Of a DNA stretch of 59,027 bases, positions 41,714 to 50,819 are shown piece by piece; the stretch's first letter is position 1; every line of letters begins with the position of its first letter. The notes under the pieces were generated by a model that made no database searches, had not been told where the DNA came from, and worked only from the letters and a program-made list of their open reading frames with translations. The translations under genes and the position numbers were made by a program. Source of the DNA: Paracoccus haematequi (GTDB taxonomy: Bacteria > Pseudomonadota > Alphaproteobacteria > Rhodobacterales > Rhodobacteraceae); contig NZ_UZWE01000040.1 of assembly GCF_900631945.1 (NCBI RefSeq), positions 1 to 59,027 of the forward strand, in the 5' to 3' direction.

Positions 41714-42353
41714 GCGACAGGCCTTGCAGGTCGGACAGGTCGGGCGGCAGCGACAGGTCGAGCGCCGGGGCCCGCAGGCCCGGCGCGGGATGTGCGGCCG
41801 GAAGATCGACGGGCATCGCGGGCGCGGCGTCCGGCGCATCCGCCACCGCCCGATCCGGGGCGGCTGGCGCGGCGGGCTGGGCCATCACGGCGGGGCGGTC
41901 CACCTGCGGCGCATCCTCGCCCTCAGCGGGCGCGGTCTGCACCGGCCCGTCCCGTTCGCCGGCAGGCTGCGGGCGCGGATCGGCGACCGTCACCGCCACC
42001 GGCGCGGGTTCCGAGGTCGGCGCCACGACGGCAGGCGCCTCGGCCTGGCTGGGGCGGTCCTGGGCCAGCGGCGCGGGCAGGCTGGGCGCCAGATCGCCGC
42101 CCCGCCCGAATTCCGACCCGACCGGCAGGCCAACCGACTCCGCAACCGGCGCATCGGCGGGCTGCGGTTCCACGGCGGCGGGGGCCGGTTCGGGACCGGC
42201 CGCTGGCGCGGGTTCCGCCGCCGTGGCGGGTTCATCCTGCGGCACGGCGTCAGGCGTAGGAACCGGCAGAGGCGCGGCCAGCGACAGCGCGGCCACGGCG
42301 GCGACGCTGACCGCGCCGCCATGCAACAAACCTGTCCAGAAACCGCGTGCCAT
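41706..42353 (-). CDS. proline/alanine-rich membrane-anchored protein, possible remnant
   Basis: The 215-residue protein begins [20 protein letters not shown], a membrane anchor very like the start of divergent polysaccharide deacetylase proteins of Rhodobacterales, and continues as an Ala/Pro/Glu-rich linker to its end. The deacetylase domain that normally follows the linker is absent; the gene stops and the aminotransferase GTG overlaps its last codons. It may therefore be a truncated descendant, or a free-standing envelope linker protein. ATG 42353 is chosen over 42404 because of the anchor. Identification rests on the N-terminus only. Confidence 0.55.
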   Translation of the reverse strand: MARGFWTGLLHGGAVSVAAVAALSLAAPLPVPTPDAVPQDEPATAAEPAPAAGPEPAPAAVEPQPADAPVAESVGLPVGSEFGRGGDLAPSLPAPLAQDRPSQAEAPAVVAPTSEPAPVAVTVADPRPQPAGERDGPVQTAPAEGEDAPQVDRPAVMAQPAAPAAPDRAVADAPDAAPAMPVDLPAAHPAPGLRAPALDLSLPPDLSDLQGLSRD

Positions 42354-42457
42354 ATGCCCCTTCTTGTCCCGCCGGTCTTGACCCCCCGGCGCGCTTTGGA
42401 CCATCTATAGCGGACCCGTTCAGGCGGGGAAACCGCCACCATATCAGGGCGCCCATC

Positions 42458-43048
42458 ATGATCCTTCTGATCGACAATTACGACAGCTTCACCTGGAACC
42501 TCGTGCATTACCTGGCCGAGGCCGGGGCCGAGGTCGTGGTGCGCCGCAACGACGCCCTGACGGTGGACGATGCCCTGGTGATGGAACCTGACGGAATCGT
42601 GATCTCTCCCGGTCCCTGCGATCCGGCGCAGGCGGGCATCTGCCTGGACCTGATCCGGGCGGCCGCCGACCGCGCGATCCCGCTGCTGGGCGTCTGCCTG
42701 GGCCACCAGGCCATCGGAGAGGCGTTCGGCGGCAAGGTCGTGCGCGCGAACCGCATCATGCACGGCAAGACCGACGCGATCAGCCATGACGGCACGGGGG
42801 TGTTCGCGGGCCTGCCGTCCCCGGTGACGGCCACCCGGTATCATTCGCTGACGGTCGAGCCAGACAGCCTGCCCAACTGCCTGCGCGTCACCGCCACCTC
42901 GGACGACGGGACCATCATGGGCCTGATCCACGAGGCCCTGCCCATCGAGGGCGTGCAGTTCCATCCCGAATCCATCGCGTCCGAACACGGGCACGACATG
43001 ATCCGCACCTTCCTGGCCCGCTGCGCGCCGCGAAAGGCGGCGGCATGA
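42458..43048 (+). CDS. trpG: anthranilate synthase component II (glutamine amidotransferase)
   Basis: The 196-residue class I glutamine amidotransferase supplies ammonia to TrpE (and possibly to aminodeoxychorismate synthase). The nucleophile Cys80 is in [17 protein letters not shown] and the His/Glu pair is in GVQFHPESI. The N-terminal [18 protein letters not shown] is diagnostic. It overlaps trpD by four bases (ATGA). It is divergent from the proline-rich gene at 42353, leaving a 104-base promoter region. Confidence 0.94.
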   Translation: MILLIDNYDSFTWNLVHYLAEAGAEVVVRRNDALTVDDALVMEPDGIVISPGPCDPAQAGICLDLIRAAADRAIPLLGVCLGHQAIGEAFGGKVVRANRIMHGKTDAISHDGTGVFAGLPSPVTATRYHSLTVEPDSLPNCLRVTATSDDGTIMGLIHEALPIEGVQFHPESIASEHGHDMIRTFLARCAPRKAAA

Positions 43049-44070
43049 CCCCCACCGACATCCGCCCGCTGATCGGCATCGCCGCCACCCGCCCCCTGAC
43101 CGCCGACGAGGCCGAGGCCGCCTTTTCCGCCCTGTTCGACGGCGCGGCGACGCCTGCCCAGATCGGCGGGCTGCTGATGGCCCTGCGCGTGCGGGGCGAG
43201 ACGGTCGACGAAATCGCCGCCGCCGCCCGTGCCATGCGCAAGCGCATGAACCGCGTCCACGCCCCCGAAGGCGCCATTGACATCGTGGGCACCGGCGGCG
43301 ACGGCAAGGGCACGCTGAACATCTCGACCGCGACGGCCTTCGTGGTGGCGGGCGCGGGCGTGCCGGTCGCCAAGCACGGCAACCGCAACCTGTCGTCGAA
43401 ATCGGGCGCGGCGGACGCCCTGACGCAGATGGGCATCAACGTGATGGGCGGGCCTGCGGTCGCGCAATCGGCGATCCGCGACGCGGGCATCTGCTTCATG
43501 ATGGCGCCGATGCACCATCCGGCGATGCGCCATGTCGGCCCGCCGCGCGCGGAACTGGGCACAAGAACCGTGTTCAACCTGCTGGGACCGTTGACAAATC
43601 CGGCCTCGGTCCGGCGACAGTTGACGGGGACGTTCAGCGCGCGTTGGATCCGCCCCATGGCCGAGGTTCTGCGCGATCTGGGCAGCGACGCCGCTTGGCT
43701 GGTCCATGGCGCGGACGGCACGGACGAGATCAGCATCGCCGGCGACACCCATGTCGCGGCGCTGAAGGACGGCGAGATCAGCGAATTCACCGTCACGCCC
43801 GAGGATGCGGGCCTGCCCCGCCACCCGTTCGAGGCGATCATCGGCGGCGAACCCCACGAAAACGCCGCCGCCTTCCGCGCCCTGCTGGGCGGCGAACGCG
43901 GCGCCTATCGCGATGCGGTGCTGCTGAACGCGGCCGCTGCGCTGCTGATCGCGGAAAAAGTCCGCGACCTGCGCGAGGGGGCCGCGATGGCGGCGGAAGC
44001 CATCGACAGCGGCGCGGCCAAGGCGCGGCTGGACCGGCTGGCCCAGGTCACCGGGGCGCCCGAGGCATGA
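43045..44070 (+). CDS. trpD: anthranilate phosphoribosyltransferase
   Basis: The 341-residue enzyme joins anthranilate and PRPP in the second step of tryptophan synthesis. The PRPP and anthranilate loops are visible: '[20 protein letters not shown]', then [24 protein letters not shown] sequence and '[16 protein letters not shown]'. It is coupled to trpG by a four-base overlap and to ung downstream by another. trpC, which often follows trpD in related bacteria, is not here. Confidence 0.95.
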   Translation: MTPTDIRPLIGIAATRPLTADEAEAAFSALFDGAATPAQIGGLLMALRVRGETVDEIAAAARAMRKRMNRVHAPEGAIDIVGTGGDGKGTLNISTATAFVVAGAGVPVAKHGNRNLSSKSGAADALTQMGINVMGGPAVAQSAIRDAGICFMMAPMHHPAMRHVGPPRAELGTRTVFNLLGPLTNPASVRRQLTGTFSARWIRPMAEVLRDLGSDAAWLVHGADGTDEISIAGDTHVAALKDGEISEFTVTPEDAGLPRHPFEAIIGGEPHENAAAFRALLGGERGAYRDAVLLNAAAALLIAEKVRDLREGAAMAAEAIDSGAAKARLDRLAQVTGAPEA

Positions 44071-44708
44071 GGCCCCCCAAGGCCTGGGACCACCTGCCCT
44101 TTTTCCAACAGGACTGGCCCAGGATCCGCGACCGGCTGGAAGGGCTGGACGACTGGCTGCCCGGCCCCGCCCTGGTCTTTGCCGCGCTTGATGCGACTCC
44201 ACCCGAACGGGTGCGCGTGGTGATCCTGGGCCAGGATCCCTATCCCACGCCCGGTCATGCGAACGGGCTGGCCTTCTCGGTCGCGCCCGACATTGCCCTG
44301 CCCCGGTCGCTGAAAAATATCTTCGCCGAACTGCGCGACGACATCGGCGCGGCCCCCGCCACGGGCGACCTGTCGGGTTGGGCGCGGCAGGGAGTGCTGC
44401 TGCTGAACACCTCGCTGTCGGTGCCGCCGGGCGATGCCGGACGCCACGCCAAATGGGGATGGGACCGGCTGGCCCGCGGCGCCGTGGCCGAGGCGCAAAG
44501 GCACGGCCCGCTGGCCTTCCTGCTGTGGGGCGCCCATGCGCAGAAGGCCGTGGCGGGCCTGCCCCGACCGCAGGATCTGGTGATCGCAACGGCGCATCCC
44601 TCGCCCCTGTCCGCGCGGCGGGGGTTCTTTGGCAGCAAGCCGTTTTCACGGATCAATACGTGGCTTGAACAGCAGGGGCGGCAGCCGGTGGACTGGGCGG
44701 CGCGATGA
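44067..44708 (+). CDS. ung: uracil-DNA glycosylase, family 1
   Basis: The 213-residue repair enzyme excises uracil from DNA. The water-activating Asp57 is in [20 protein letters not shown] and the minor-groove loop is [17 protein letters not shown] with its catalytic His. In most family 1 enzymes the first motif reads GQDPYH; here the His is replaced by Pro (PYPTPG), as seen in some alphaproteobacteria. The ATGA overlap with trpD sets the start. It ends four bases before the convergent hflX stop with no clear terminator between. Confidence 0.93.
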   Translation: MRPPKAWDHLPFFQQDWPRIRDRLEGLDDWLPGPALVFAALDATPPERVRVVILGQDPYPTPGHANGLAFSVAPDIALPRSLKNIFAELRDDIGAAPATGDLSGWARQGVLLLNTSLSVPPGDAGRHAKWGWDRLARGAVAEAQRHGPLAFLLWGAHAQKAVAGLPRPQDLVIATAHPSPLSARRGFFGSKPFSRINTWLEQQGRQPVDWAAR

Positions 44709-44712
44709 CGCG

Positions 44713-46023
44713 CTACAGCGCCTCGAAGCCCGCCTTCTGGCGTTCGGTCCACAACAGATGCAGCGTCAAGCCGTCCTCAGCCGATTCCTCGCGCTGAACC
44801 ACGCCAGCCTCGTGAAGCCAAGCGCGGCGGCGGCCGTCAGAAAAGGGCAGCGTCACCGTGTCGGTCGTCTTCGGTTCGTCCAGAACCTCGGACAGATGCG
44901 CGTCGATGGCCGAGGTCAGGTCGTCCAACCCCTCGCCGGTCAGCGCGCTGACTGCCTGGATGCCTTGGGTGCGCTCATCCGTACGGCGCAGGGCCGCGCG
45001 CGTATCGGCGGACAGGGCGTCGATCTTGTTCCAGACCTCGATCAGCGCGACATCCTCATCGACACCCAGGGACTCCAGAATCTCGGCCACGTCGGCGGCC
45101 TGTTCCTCGGTTTCGGGGTGGCTGATGTCGCGGACATGCAGGATCAGATCGGCCTCCAGCACCTCCTCCAAGGTGGCGCGGAAGGCGGCGACCAGTTCGG
45201 TCGGCAGGTCGCTGATGAAGCCCACGGTATCGGACAGGATGATCTTGCGCCCCTGCCCGCCCCCTGCGCCGGGCAGGCGGATGGCGCGCATGGTCGGATC
45301 CAGCGTGGCGAACAGCATGTCCTTGGCCAGAACCTCGGCGCCGGTCAGGCGGTTGAACAGCGTGGATTTTCCGGCGTTGGTGTAGCCCACAAGCGCCACG
45401 ATGGGATAGGGCACCTTGGCCCGCGCGGCGCGGTGCAGGGTGCGGGTCTTCACGACCCGCTCAAGCTGCCGGCGCAGCCGGGTCATCTGTTCGTCGATGG
45501 CGCGGCGGTCGGCCTCGATCTGCGTCTCGCCGGGACCGCCGACAAAGCCAAGCCCGCCCCGCTGGCGTTCCAGGTGGGTCCAGGCGCGCACCAGGCGCGT
45601 GCGCTGATAGGAGAGCGCGGCCAGTTCCACCTGCAACACGCCTTCGCGGGTCCGCGCGCGGTCTGCGAAGATTTCCAGGATCAGCCCGGTCCGGTCCAGC
45701 AGCTTGACGCCCCAGTCCTTTTCCAGGTTGCGCTGCTGCACGGGGCTGACCGGGCCGTCGATCAACACCAGATCGACCTCGGCCGCGTCCAGGCGCTCGC
45801 CGATCTCGGCCAGCTTGCCCTTGCCGAACAACCGGCCCGGATCGGGCTTGCGCAGGCGCGCGACCTCGTCTCCGACGATCTCGATGCCCGGCAGGGCATG
45901 GGCCAGCGCCACCGCCTCGGCCAGGGCATGTTCGGGTTCGCGCCGCTGGGTGCGGGCGGCCAGGTCGGGATGGATGACATAGGCGCGGGTCGGCCGAGCC
46001 TCGGTCGGGGTGGGTTCGGCCAA
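44713..46023 (-). CDS. hflX: GTPase HflX
   Basis: The 436-residue ribosome-associated GTPase has an N-terminal HflX domain (about 1-190, with KPDPGRLFGKGKLAEI and 'GPGETQIEADRRAIDEQM') and a G domain: G1 GYTNAGKST, G3 DTVGFI, G4 NKID. It splits stalled ribosomes in other bacteria. It begins with TTG directly after the hfq stop (TGATTG), so hfq and hflX are coupled; no ATG exists early in the frame. The C-terminal domain is shorter than in E. coli. Confidence 0.94.
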   Translation of the reverse strand: MAEPTPTEARPTRAYVIHPDLAARTQRREPEHALAEAVALAHALPGIEIVGDEVARLRKPDPGRLFGKGKLAEIGERLDAAEVDLVLIDGPVSPVQQRNLEKDWGVKLLDRTGLILEIFADRARTREGVLQVELAALSYQRTRLVRAWTHLERQRGGLGFVGGPGETQIEADRRAIDEQMTRLRRQLERVVKTRTLHRAARAKVPYPIVALVGYTNAGKSTLFNRLTGAEVLAKDMLFATLDPTMRAIRLPGAGGGQGRKIILSDTVGFISDLPTELVAAFRATLEEVLEADLILHVRDISHPETEEQAADVAEILESLGVDEDVALIEVWNKIDALSADTRAALRRTDERTQGIQAVSALTGEGLDDLTSAIDAHLSEVLDEPKTTDTVTLPFSDGRRRAWLHEAGVVQREESAEDGLTLHLLWTERQKAGFEAL

Positions 46024-46257
46024 TCAGTCCTCGCCTTCGTACAGCGAAATGGGCTGGCCCGGCATGATCGTGCTGATGGCGTGCTTGTAAACCAGCTGGG
46101 ACTGGCCGTCGCGGCGCAGCAGAACGCAGAAATTATCGAACCATGTAATGACGCCCTGCAACTTGACGCCGTTGATCAGGAAGATCGTGACGGGCACCTT
46201 CGCCTTGCGGACATGGTTGAGAAATGCGTCCTGCAAGTTCTGCTTGTCGCCAGCCAT
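46024..46257 (-). CDS. hfq: RNA chaperone Hfq
   Basis: The 77-residue Sm-like protein binds small RNAs and mRNA A-rich tails. Sm1 has '[20 protein letters not shown]' and Sm2 has YKHAISTI, the KHAIST form of the Hfq YKHA motif. Length is that of alphaproteobacterial Hfq, without the long disordered tail. hfq-hflX is the standard order. The likely substrates include the candidate small RNAs in the 10.7-11.0 kb gap. Confidence 0.97.
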   Translation of the reverse strand: MAGDKQNLQDAFLNHVRKAKVPVTIFLINGVKLQGVITWFDNFCVLLRRDGQSQLVYKHAISTIMPGQPISLYEGED

Positions 46258-46351
46258 TCTTGTTTCCGTTTTTTACTGTCCCGGTCGAATTTCACATCTA
46301 TGCGGTTGATGCGGCCCTTGCAAGCGTGTCGGGCTGCCGGACCGTTACGGC

Positions 46352-47980
46352 CTAACGGCGCCAGAATTGCGGCGAAAACAGCGCCAGGACCGCCAGGGTT
46401 TCCATGCGCCCGACGATCATCGCCCCTGCCAGCACCGCCTTGGTGAAGGGCGGCAGGCCCGACCAGCCCTCCCAGGGGGCGGATGCGATGCCCGCCGTGG
46501 CCTCGAAAGCGGGGGTCAGGGGGATCGCGGCGGCCAGGGGGCCGGTATTGGTCAGCGCGGCGATGGACAGGATCGTCGCCGTCTCGATCTCGATCCGCTG
46601 GATCGACACCAGGGCCACGCAGACCGCGATCGAGGTCGCGAACAGCATGAAGAAGATGAAGGCCAGATAGGCCCCCTCGCGCCGCAGCCGCCGGGCGATC
46701 TGGCCACCGCCGGCAATCGAGTTCGGATGCACGATCCGTTCCATTTCCCGCTGCCCGTGCCGCGCCAGGGCATAGACCCGCAGCAGCTTGACCCCGCCCG
46801 CCGTGGTGGCGACGCCACCGCCCATCATCGCCAGCCCCGCCAGGATCAGGCCGGGCGAGGTCAGTCCTGACCAGGCCCGCGCGCCCTGCCAGTCGATCGA
46901 GGTCCAGCCGGTCGTCGTCAGATAGCTGAGGCTGTTGAACAGCCCGCCCCAGAAGGCGGCAAGCCCGCTGCGCAGGTCGTGCAGGATTTCCGGCGATCCG
47001 TCGGGCGCGCGGGCGCTGTCGATGGCCCCCAGGAAATGCCGGGCGAACAGCGACAGCGCGACCAGGGCCACGAAACCCGCCGCCATCTTCAGTTCGGGAT
47101 CGTCGACCAGCCGGTCGGTGGCGCGCAGGGCGCCGCCGCCGGGCCAGAAGCGGCGCGACAAGGCGGGGATCAGGAACAGGAACACCGCCATCTCGCCCGG
47201 CAGTCCCGAACTGACTCCGGGCGGGCCGAGGACCGGGGAAATGCCGCTGGTCGACAGCGTTCCCATCGCCCGGCACAATGCGATCAGGCCCGGATCGCCC
47301 AGCACCAGCAGGATCAGCCACAGGGCCAGCGTCAGCCCCGCATAGACCGGAAAGACCGCTATTGCGGACCGCATCAGCCGGTAATGGGGATGGGTCAGCA
47401 CCGTCTGGAAGCCGGGCGCAGACAGATGCGGGTTGCGGTCCAGCGGATCGGCGGATCGGGGCAGGCGTTCCAGATATTCGCGGCGGCCATAGGGCTGGGC
47501 CATGATCTCGAACCCGCCGATATGCAGGGGCGCCAGGATCGCGGTGGCGGCGGCCAGGATGAAGAACCCGCCCATCCAGCCCGCCATCGCCCGCCACAGA
47601 TGCAGCGGCATCGGCAGCAGGTCGGCCGAATAGAGCGATGCCCCGGTGGTCGTCAGCGCCGAGGTCATTTCCCACCAGGCGTTGAACAGGCCGGTATCGG
47701 GCATCGCCTCGGAAAAAGGCAGCGCCATGATCAGCGGCATCCCGGCATAGACGGCCAGCATGGTCAGCAGCGTGTCGCGCGGGCGCGTCCGGCGCGGATT
47801 GGCGGCGGTCGCCAGCCCGATCAGCCCCGCCACGACCAGCACCAGCAGCCCCGAATAGAAGAAGTCGCGCGCCAGTGCGTCGTTGTTGTGGACCGAGGCA
47901 TAGGCTGCGGGCAGCATCATCGCCAGCCCGGTCATCGCGGCCAGCAGGACGAACAGCGGCAGGCGCAGCAGCACGGCCAT
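46352..47980 (-). CDS. trkH: TrkH-family potassium uptake channel subunit
   Basis: The 542-residue membrane protein moves potassium inward. The four selectivity-filter segments are visible, each with the central Gly: LTTTGASL, LSTSGISP, LTTTGWTS and LTNTGPLA, between pairs of membrane helices. The C-terminal GRMETLAVL is the TrkH signature. It lies six bases after trkA, its cytoplasmic gating partner, in the same direction, so the complex is made from one transcript. Confidence 0.94.
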   Translation of the reverse strand: MAVLLRLPLFVLLAAMTGLAMMLPAAYASVHNNDALARDFFYSGLLVLVVAGLIGLATAANPRRTRPRDTLLTMLAVYAGMPLIMALPFSEAMPDTGLFNAWWEMTSALTTTGASLYSADLLPMPLHLWRAMAGWMGGFFILAAATAILAPLHIGGFEIMAQPYGRREYLERLPRSADPLDRNPHLSAPGFQTVLTHPHYRLMRSAIAVFPVYAGLTLALWLILLVLGDPGLIALCRAMGTLSTSGISPVLGPPGVSSGLPGEMAVFLFLIPALSRRFWPGGGALRATDRLVDDPELKMAAGFVALVALSLFARHFLGAIDSARAPDGSPEILHDLRSGLAAFWGGLFNSLSYLTTTGWTSIDWQGARAWSGLTSPGLILAGLAMMGGGVATTAGGVKLLRVYALARHGQREMERIVHPNSIAGGGQIARRLRREGAYLAFIFFMLFATSIAVCVALVSIQRIEIETATILSIAALTNTGPLAAAIPLTPAFEATAGIASAPWEGWSGLPPFTKAVLAGAMIVGRMETLAVLALFSPQFWRR

Positions 47981-47986
47981 GGCGCG

Positions 47987-49363
47987 TCAGAAAAAGTCGA
48001 TCGAGACCTGCAACAGGCGCTCGACCTCTGGCACGTCCTTGGTCAGGGCGAACATCAGGATCACGTCGCCCTCCTCGATCCGGGTGTCGGGGGCGGGCTT
48101 GACGATGCGGTCGCCCTTTTGCACCGCGCCGATCAGCACGCCCTCGGGAAATTCGATGTCGCGGATCGCGCGGCCCGATATGGGCGAGGTCGACAGGGCC
48201 TGCGCCTCGATCACCTCGGCCTCGGCGTCGCCGATGGAATAGATGTCGCGGACCCGGCCATGGCGGATATGGCGCAGGATGGTGGACACGGTGGTGGCGC
48301 GCGGGTTGATATAGGCGTCGATGTCCAGCACCTCCATCAGCGGCACCATGGTCGGGTCGTTGATCAGCGCGATGGCCAGCTTTGCCCCCGCCTGCTTGGC
48401 CCGGACCGAGGCCAGGATGTTGGTCTTGTCGTCGTCCGTCACCGCCAGCACCGCGTCTGCGGTGGGGACGGCCGCTTCCTCCAGCAGTTCGGCGGACAGC
48501 CCGTCGCCGTTCAGCACGATGGTCCGTTCCAGCCGGTCGGCGGCGAATTCCGCGCGGCTGCGGTCGCGTTCGATCAGCTTGGCGCGGATCCGGTCGGGCC
48601 GCGCCTCAAGCGCCTGGGCCACGGCAAGGCCCACATTGCCCGCGCCGATGATCGCCACGCGTTCCTGCTTCAACGGCGGCTTGCCGAAGATCTCCAACGT
48701 GCGGCCCACATCCTCGCGGTGGCTGAAAACATAGATCTGGTCATGGGCGAACAGCTGGTCGCCCGGTTCCGGCGCGAACAGCCGCCCCTGGCGGCGGACC
48801 CCGGCGACGATGGCGCGCAGGCTGGAAAACAGGTCGCTCAGCTGGCGCAGGGGGGTGTTCAGCGCGGGGCAGTCCTCCTCCAGCAGGATGCCCAGAAGCT
48901 GCACCTTGCCGCCCATGAAGGTTTCCACGTCGAAGGTGGACGGCGCGGACAGCCGTTGCAGAGCGGCGTTCGCGACCTCGCGTTCGGGGCTGATCACCAC
49001 GTCGATGGGCAGGTGAGAGGTGCTGTAGAGATCCGAATAGATCGCATCGAGATAGGCGCTGCTGCGCAACCGGGCGATCTTGCGCGGCACCTGGAAGATC
49101 GAATGGGCGACCTGGCAGGTGACCATGTTCACCTCGTCCGAATGGGTGGCGGCGATGATCAGGTCGGCGTCGCGGGCGCCCGCGCTGTCAAGCACGTCGG
49201 GATGGCTGGCAAAGCCGGTGACGCCCTGCACGTCCAGGGCGTCGGTGGCGCGGCGGATCAGTTCGGCATTGTTGTCGATCACGGTCACGTCGTTGCGTTC
49301 GCCCGACAGATGGCGGGCGATCTGCCAGCCGACCTGCCCCGCGCCGCAGATGATGATCTTCAT
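47987..49363 (-). CDS. trkA: TrkA, potassium channel gating subunit
   Basis: The 458-residue cytoplasmic protein has two RCK units: NAD-binding IIICGAGQVGWQIARHL (1-17) with a first TrkA_C domain, then VAIIGAGNVGLAVAQALE (about 233-250) with a second TrkA_C domain. It binds nucleotides and controls the TrkH channel encoded directly downstream. It follows ntrX by 64 bases, the classical alphaproteobacterial ntrYX-trkA order. Confidence 0.95.
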   Translation of the reverse strand: MKIIICGAGQVGWQIARHLSGERNDVTVIDNNAELIRRATDALDVQGVTGFASHPDVLDSAGARDADLIIAATHSDEVNMVTCQVAHSIFQVPRKIARLRSSAYLDAIYSDLYSTSHLPIDVVISPEREVANAALQRLSAPSTFDVETFMGGKVQLLGILLEEDCPALNTPLRQLSDLFSSLRAIVAGVRRQGRLFAPEPGDQLFAHDQIYVFSHREDVGRTLEIFGKPPLKQERVAIIGAGNVGLAVAQALEARPDRIRAKLIERDRSRAEFAADRLERTIVLNGDGLSAELLEEAAVPTADAVLAVTDDDKTNILASVRAKQAGAKLAIALINDPTMVPLMEVLDIDAYINPRATTVSTILRHIRHGRVRDIYSIGDAEAEVIEAQALSTSPISGRAIRDIEFPEGVLIGAVQKGDRIVKPAPDTRIEEGDVILMFALTKDVPEVERLLQVSIDFF

Positions 49364-49427
49364 GGCCGTCCCCCTGCCGCCCGAGCCGCCCCCTGCCTAC
49401 GGCGCCGCCGCGCATGGCGCAACCGTG

Positions 49428-50819
49428 CTACTTGCCCATCAGCAATTCGTCCTCGGCCCGCATTCCGCCGACCACTCCCAGCGATTTCAGCTTGCGATGC
49501 AACGCGCTGCGCTCCATTCCCACGAATTGCGCGGTGCGGCTGATATTGCCGCCGAAGCGGTTGATCTGGGCCACCAGGTATTCGCGTTCGAACATCTCTC
49601 GCGCCTCGCGCAGGGCCATGGCGGTGATCTGCGGACCCAGGGCCAGGGCGTCGCTGTTGTCGGGCGTGGCGCCCTGGGGTTCCAGTTCGGCGGGCTGGAT
49701 CGGGCCGCTTTCCTCGGCCAGGATCAGCACGCGTTCGATGACGTTGCGCAACTGGCGGATATTGCCCGGCCAGCGCATGGATTGCAGGGCAGCCACGGTT
49801 TCCTCGGGGAGGTCGCGCGGGGTCAGACCCTGGCTGCGGTGGAAATGGTCGATGAAATGGCGCGCCAGCAGGCCGATGTCGTCGCGCCGTTCCACCAGCG
49901 AGGGCACGGCCACCGGCACCACGTTCAGCCGGTCGTACAGTTCCTGCCGGAACCGGCCCGCCGCGATTTCCGCCGGCAGATCGCGATTGGTGGACGAGAT
50001 CACCCGCAGATCGACCCGCACCCGGTCCGCCCCCCCTGCCCGCACGAACTGCTGTTCGGTCAACACGCGCAGGATTTTCGGCTGCGTTCCCATGGGCATA
50101 TCGCCCACTTCGTCGAAATAGATGACACCGCCATGGGCCTGTTCCAGCAGGCCGGGTTCAATGCCGCGCTCGGCTGTCTCGCGGCCGAACAGAACCTCCT
50201 CCATCCGTTCCGGTTCGATGGTGGCGCAGGGAACGGTGACGAAGGGGGCCGAGGCGCGCGGGCTGTGGGCGTGGATATAGCGGGCGGCCATTTCCTTGCC
50301 CGTGCCCGGCTCGCCCGCCAGCATCACCCGGCCGTTCGACTTGGCGACCTTGTCCAGGGCGTCGCGCAGCCGCTTGAAGGCGACGGACTGACCCAGCATT
50401 TCCGCCGCCCGGTCGCCGCCGCGCCGCAGGCTGCTGTTCTCGCGCCGCAGGCGGCTGGTCTCCATCGCCCGGTTCACCACCACCATCAGCTGGTCGATGT
50501 TGAAGGGCTTTTCGATGAAGTCATAGGCGCCCTGCTTGATCGCCGCGACCGCGATTTCAATGTTGCCATGCCCCGAGATGATGATGACCGGCACGTCGGG
50601 GTTGTTGCGCTTGACCTGCTTCAGGATGTCGATGCCGTCCATGCGGCTGTCCTTCAGCCAGATGTCCAGCACCATCAGCGCGGGCTGGCGATCGTTCAGG
50701 GCGGCGATCGCCTCGTCCGAGTTCGCGGCGACGCGGGTCTCGAACCCCTCGTCCTTCAGGATGTCCGCCACCAGTTCGCGGATGTCGCGTTCGTCGTCAA
50801 CGATCAGGATATCGCTCAT
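49428..50819 (-). CDS. ntrX: NtrX, nitrogen response regulator lacking GAFTGA
   Basis: The 463-residue NtrC-family regulator has a receiver domain with phosphorylation Asp in ALMVLDIWLKDSRMDG (about residue 53) and KPFN, an AAA+ domain (about 140-370) with Walker A AGEPGTGKEMAARY and Walker B GGVIYFDEVGDM, and a Fis-type helix-turn-helix ending FVGMERSALHRKLKSLGV. The GAFTGA loop that contacts sigma-54 is replaced by 'LFGRETAERGIEPGLLEQ', so it should not activate sigma-54 promoters. It pairs with NtrY (four-base overlap). Confidence 0.95.
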   Translation of the reverse strand: MSDILIVDDERDIRELVADILKDEGFETRVAANSDEAIAALNDRQPALMVLDIWLKDSRMDGIDILKQVKRNNPDVPVIIISGHGNIEIAVAAIKQGAYDFIEKPFNIDQLMVVVNRAMETSRLRRENSSLRRGGDRAAEMLGQSVAFKRLRDALDKVAKSNGRVMLAGEPGTGKEMAARYIHAHSPRASAPFVTVPCATIEPERMEEVLFGRETAERGIEPGLLEQAHGGVIYFDEVGDMPMGTQPKILRVLTEQQFVRAGGADRVRVDLRVISSTNRDLPAEIAAGRFRQELYDRLNVVPVAVPSLVERRDDIGLLARHFIDHFHRSQGLTPRDLPEETVAALQSMRWPGNIRQLRNVIERVLILAEESGPIQPAELEPQGATPDNSDALALGPQITAMALREAREMFEREYLVAQINRFGGNISRTAQFVGMERSALHRKLKSLGVVGGMRAEDELLMGK

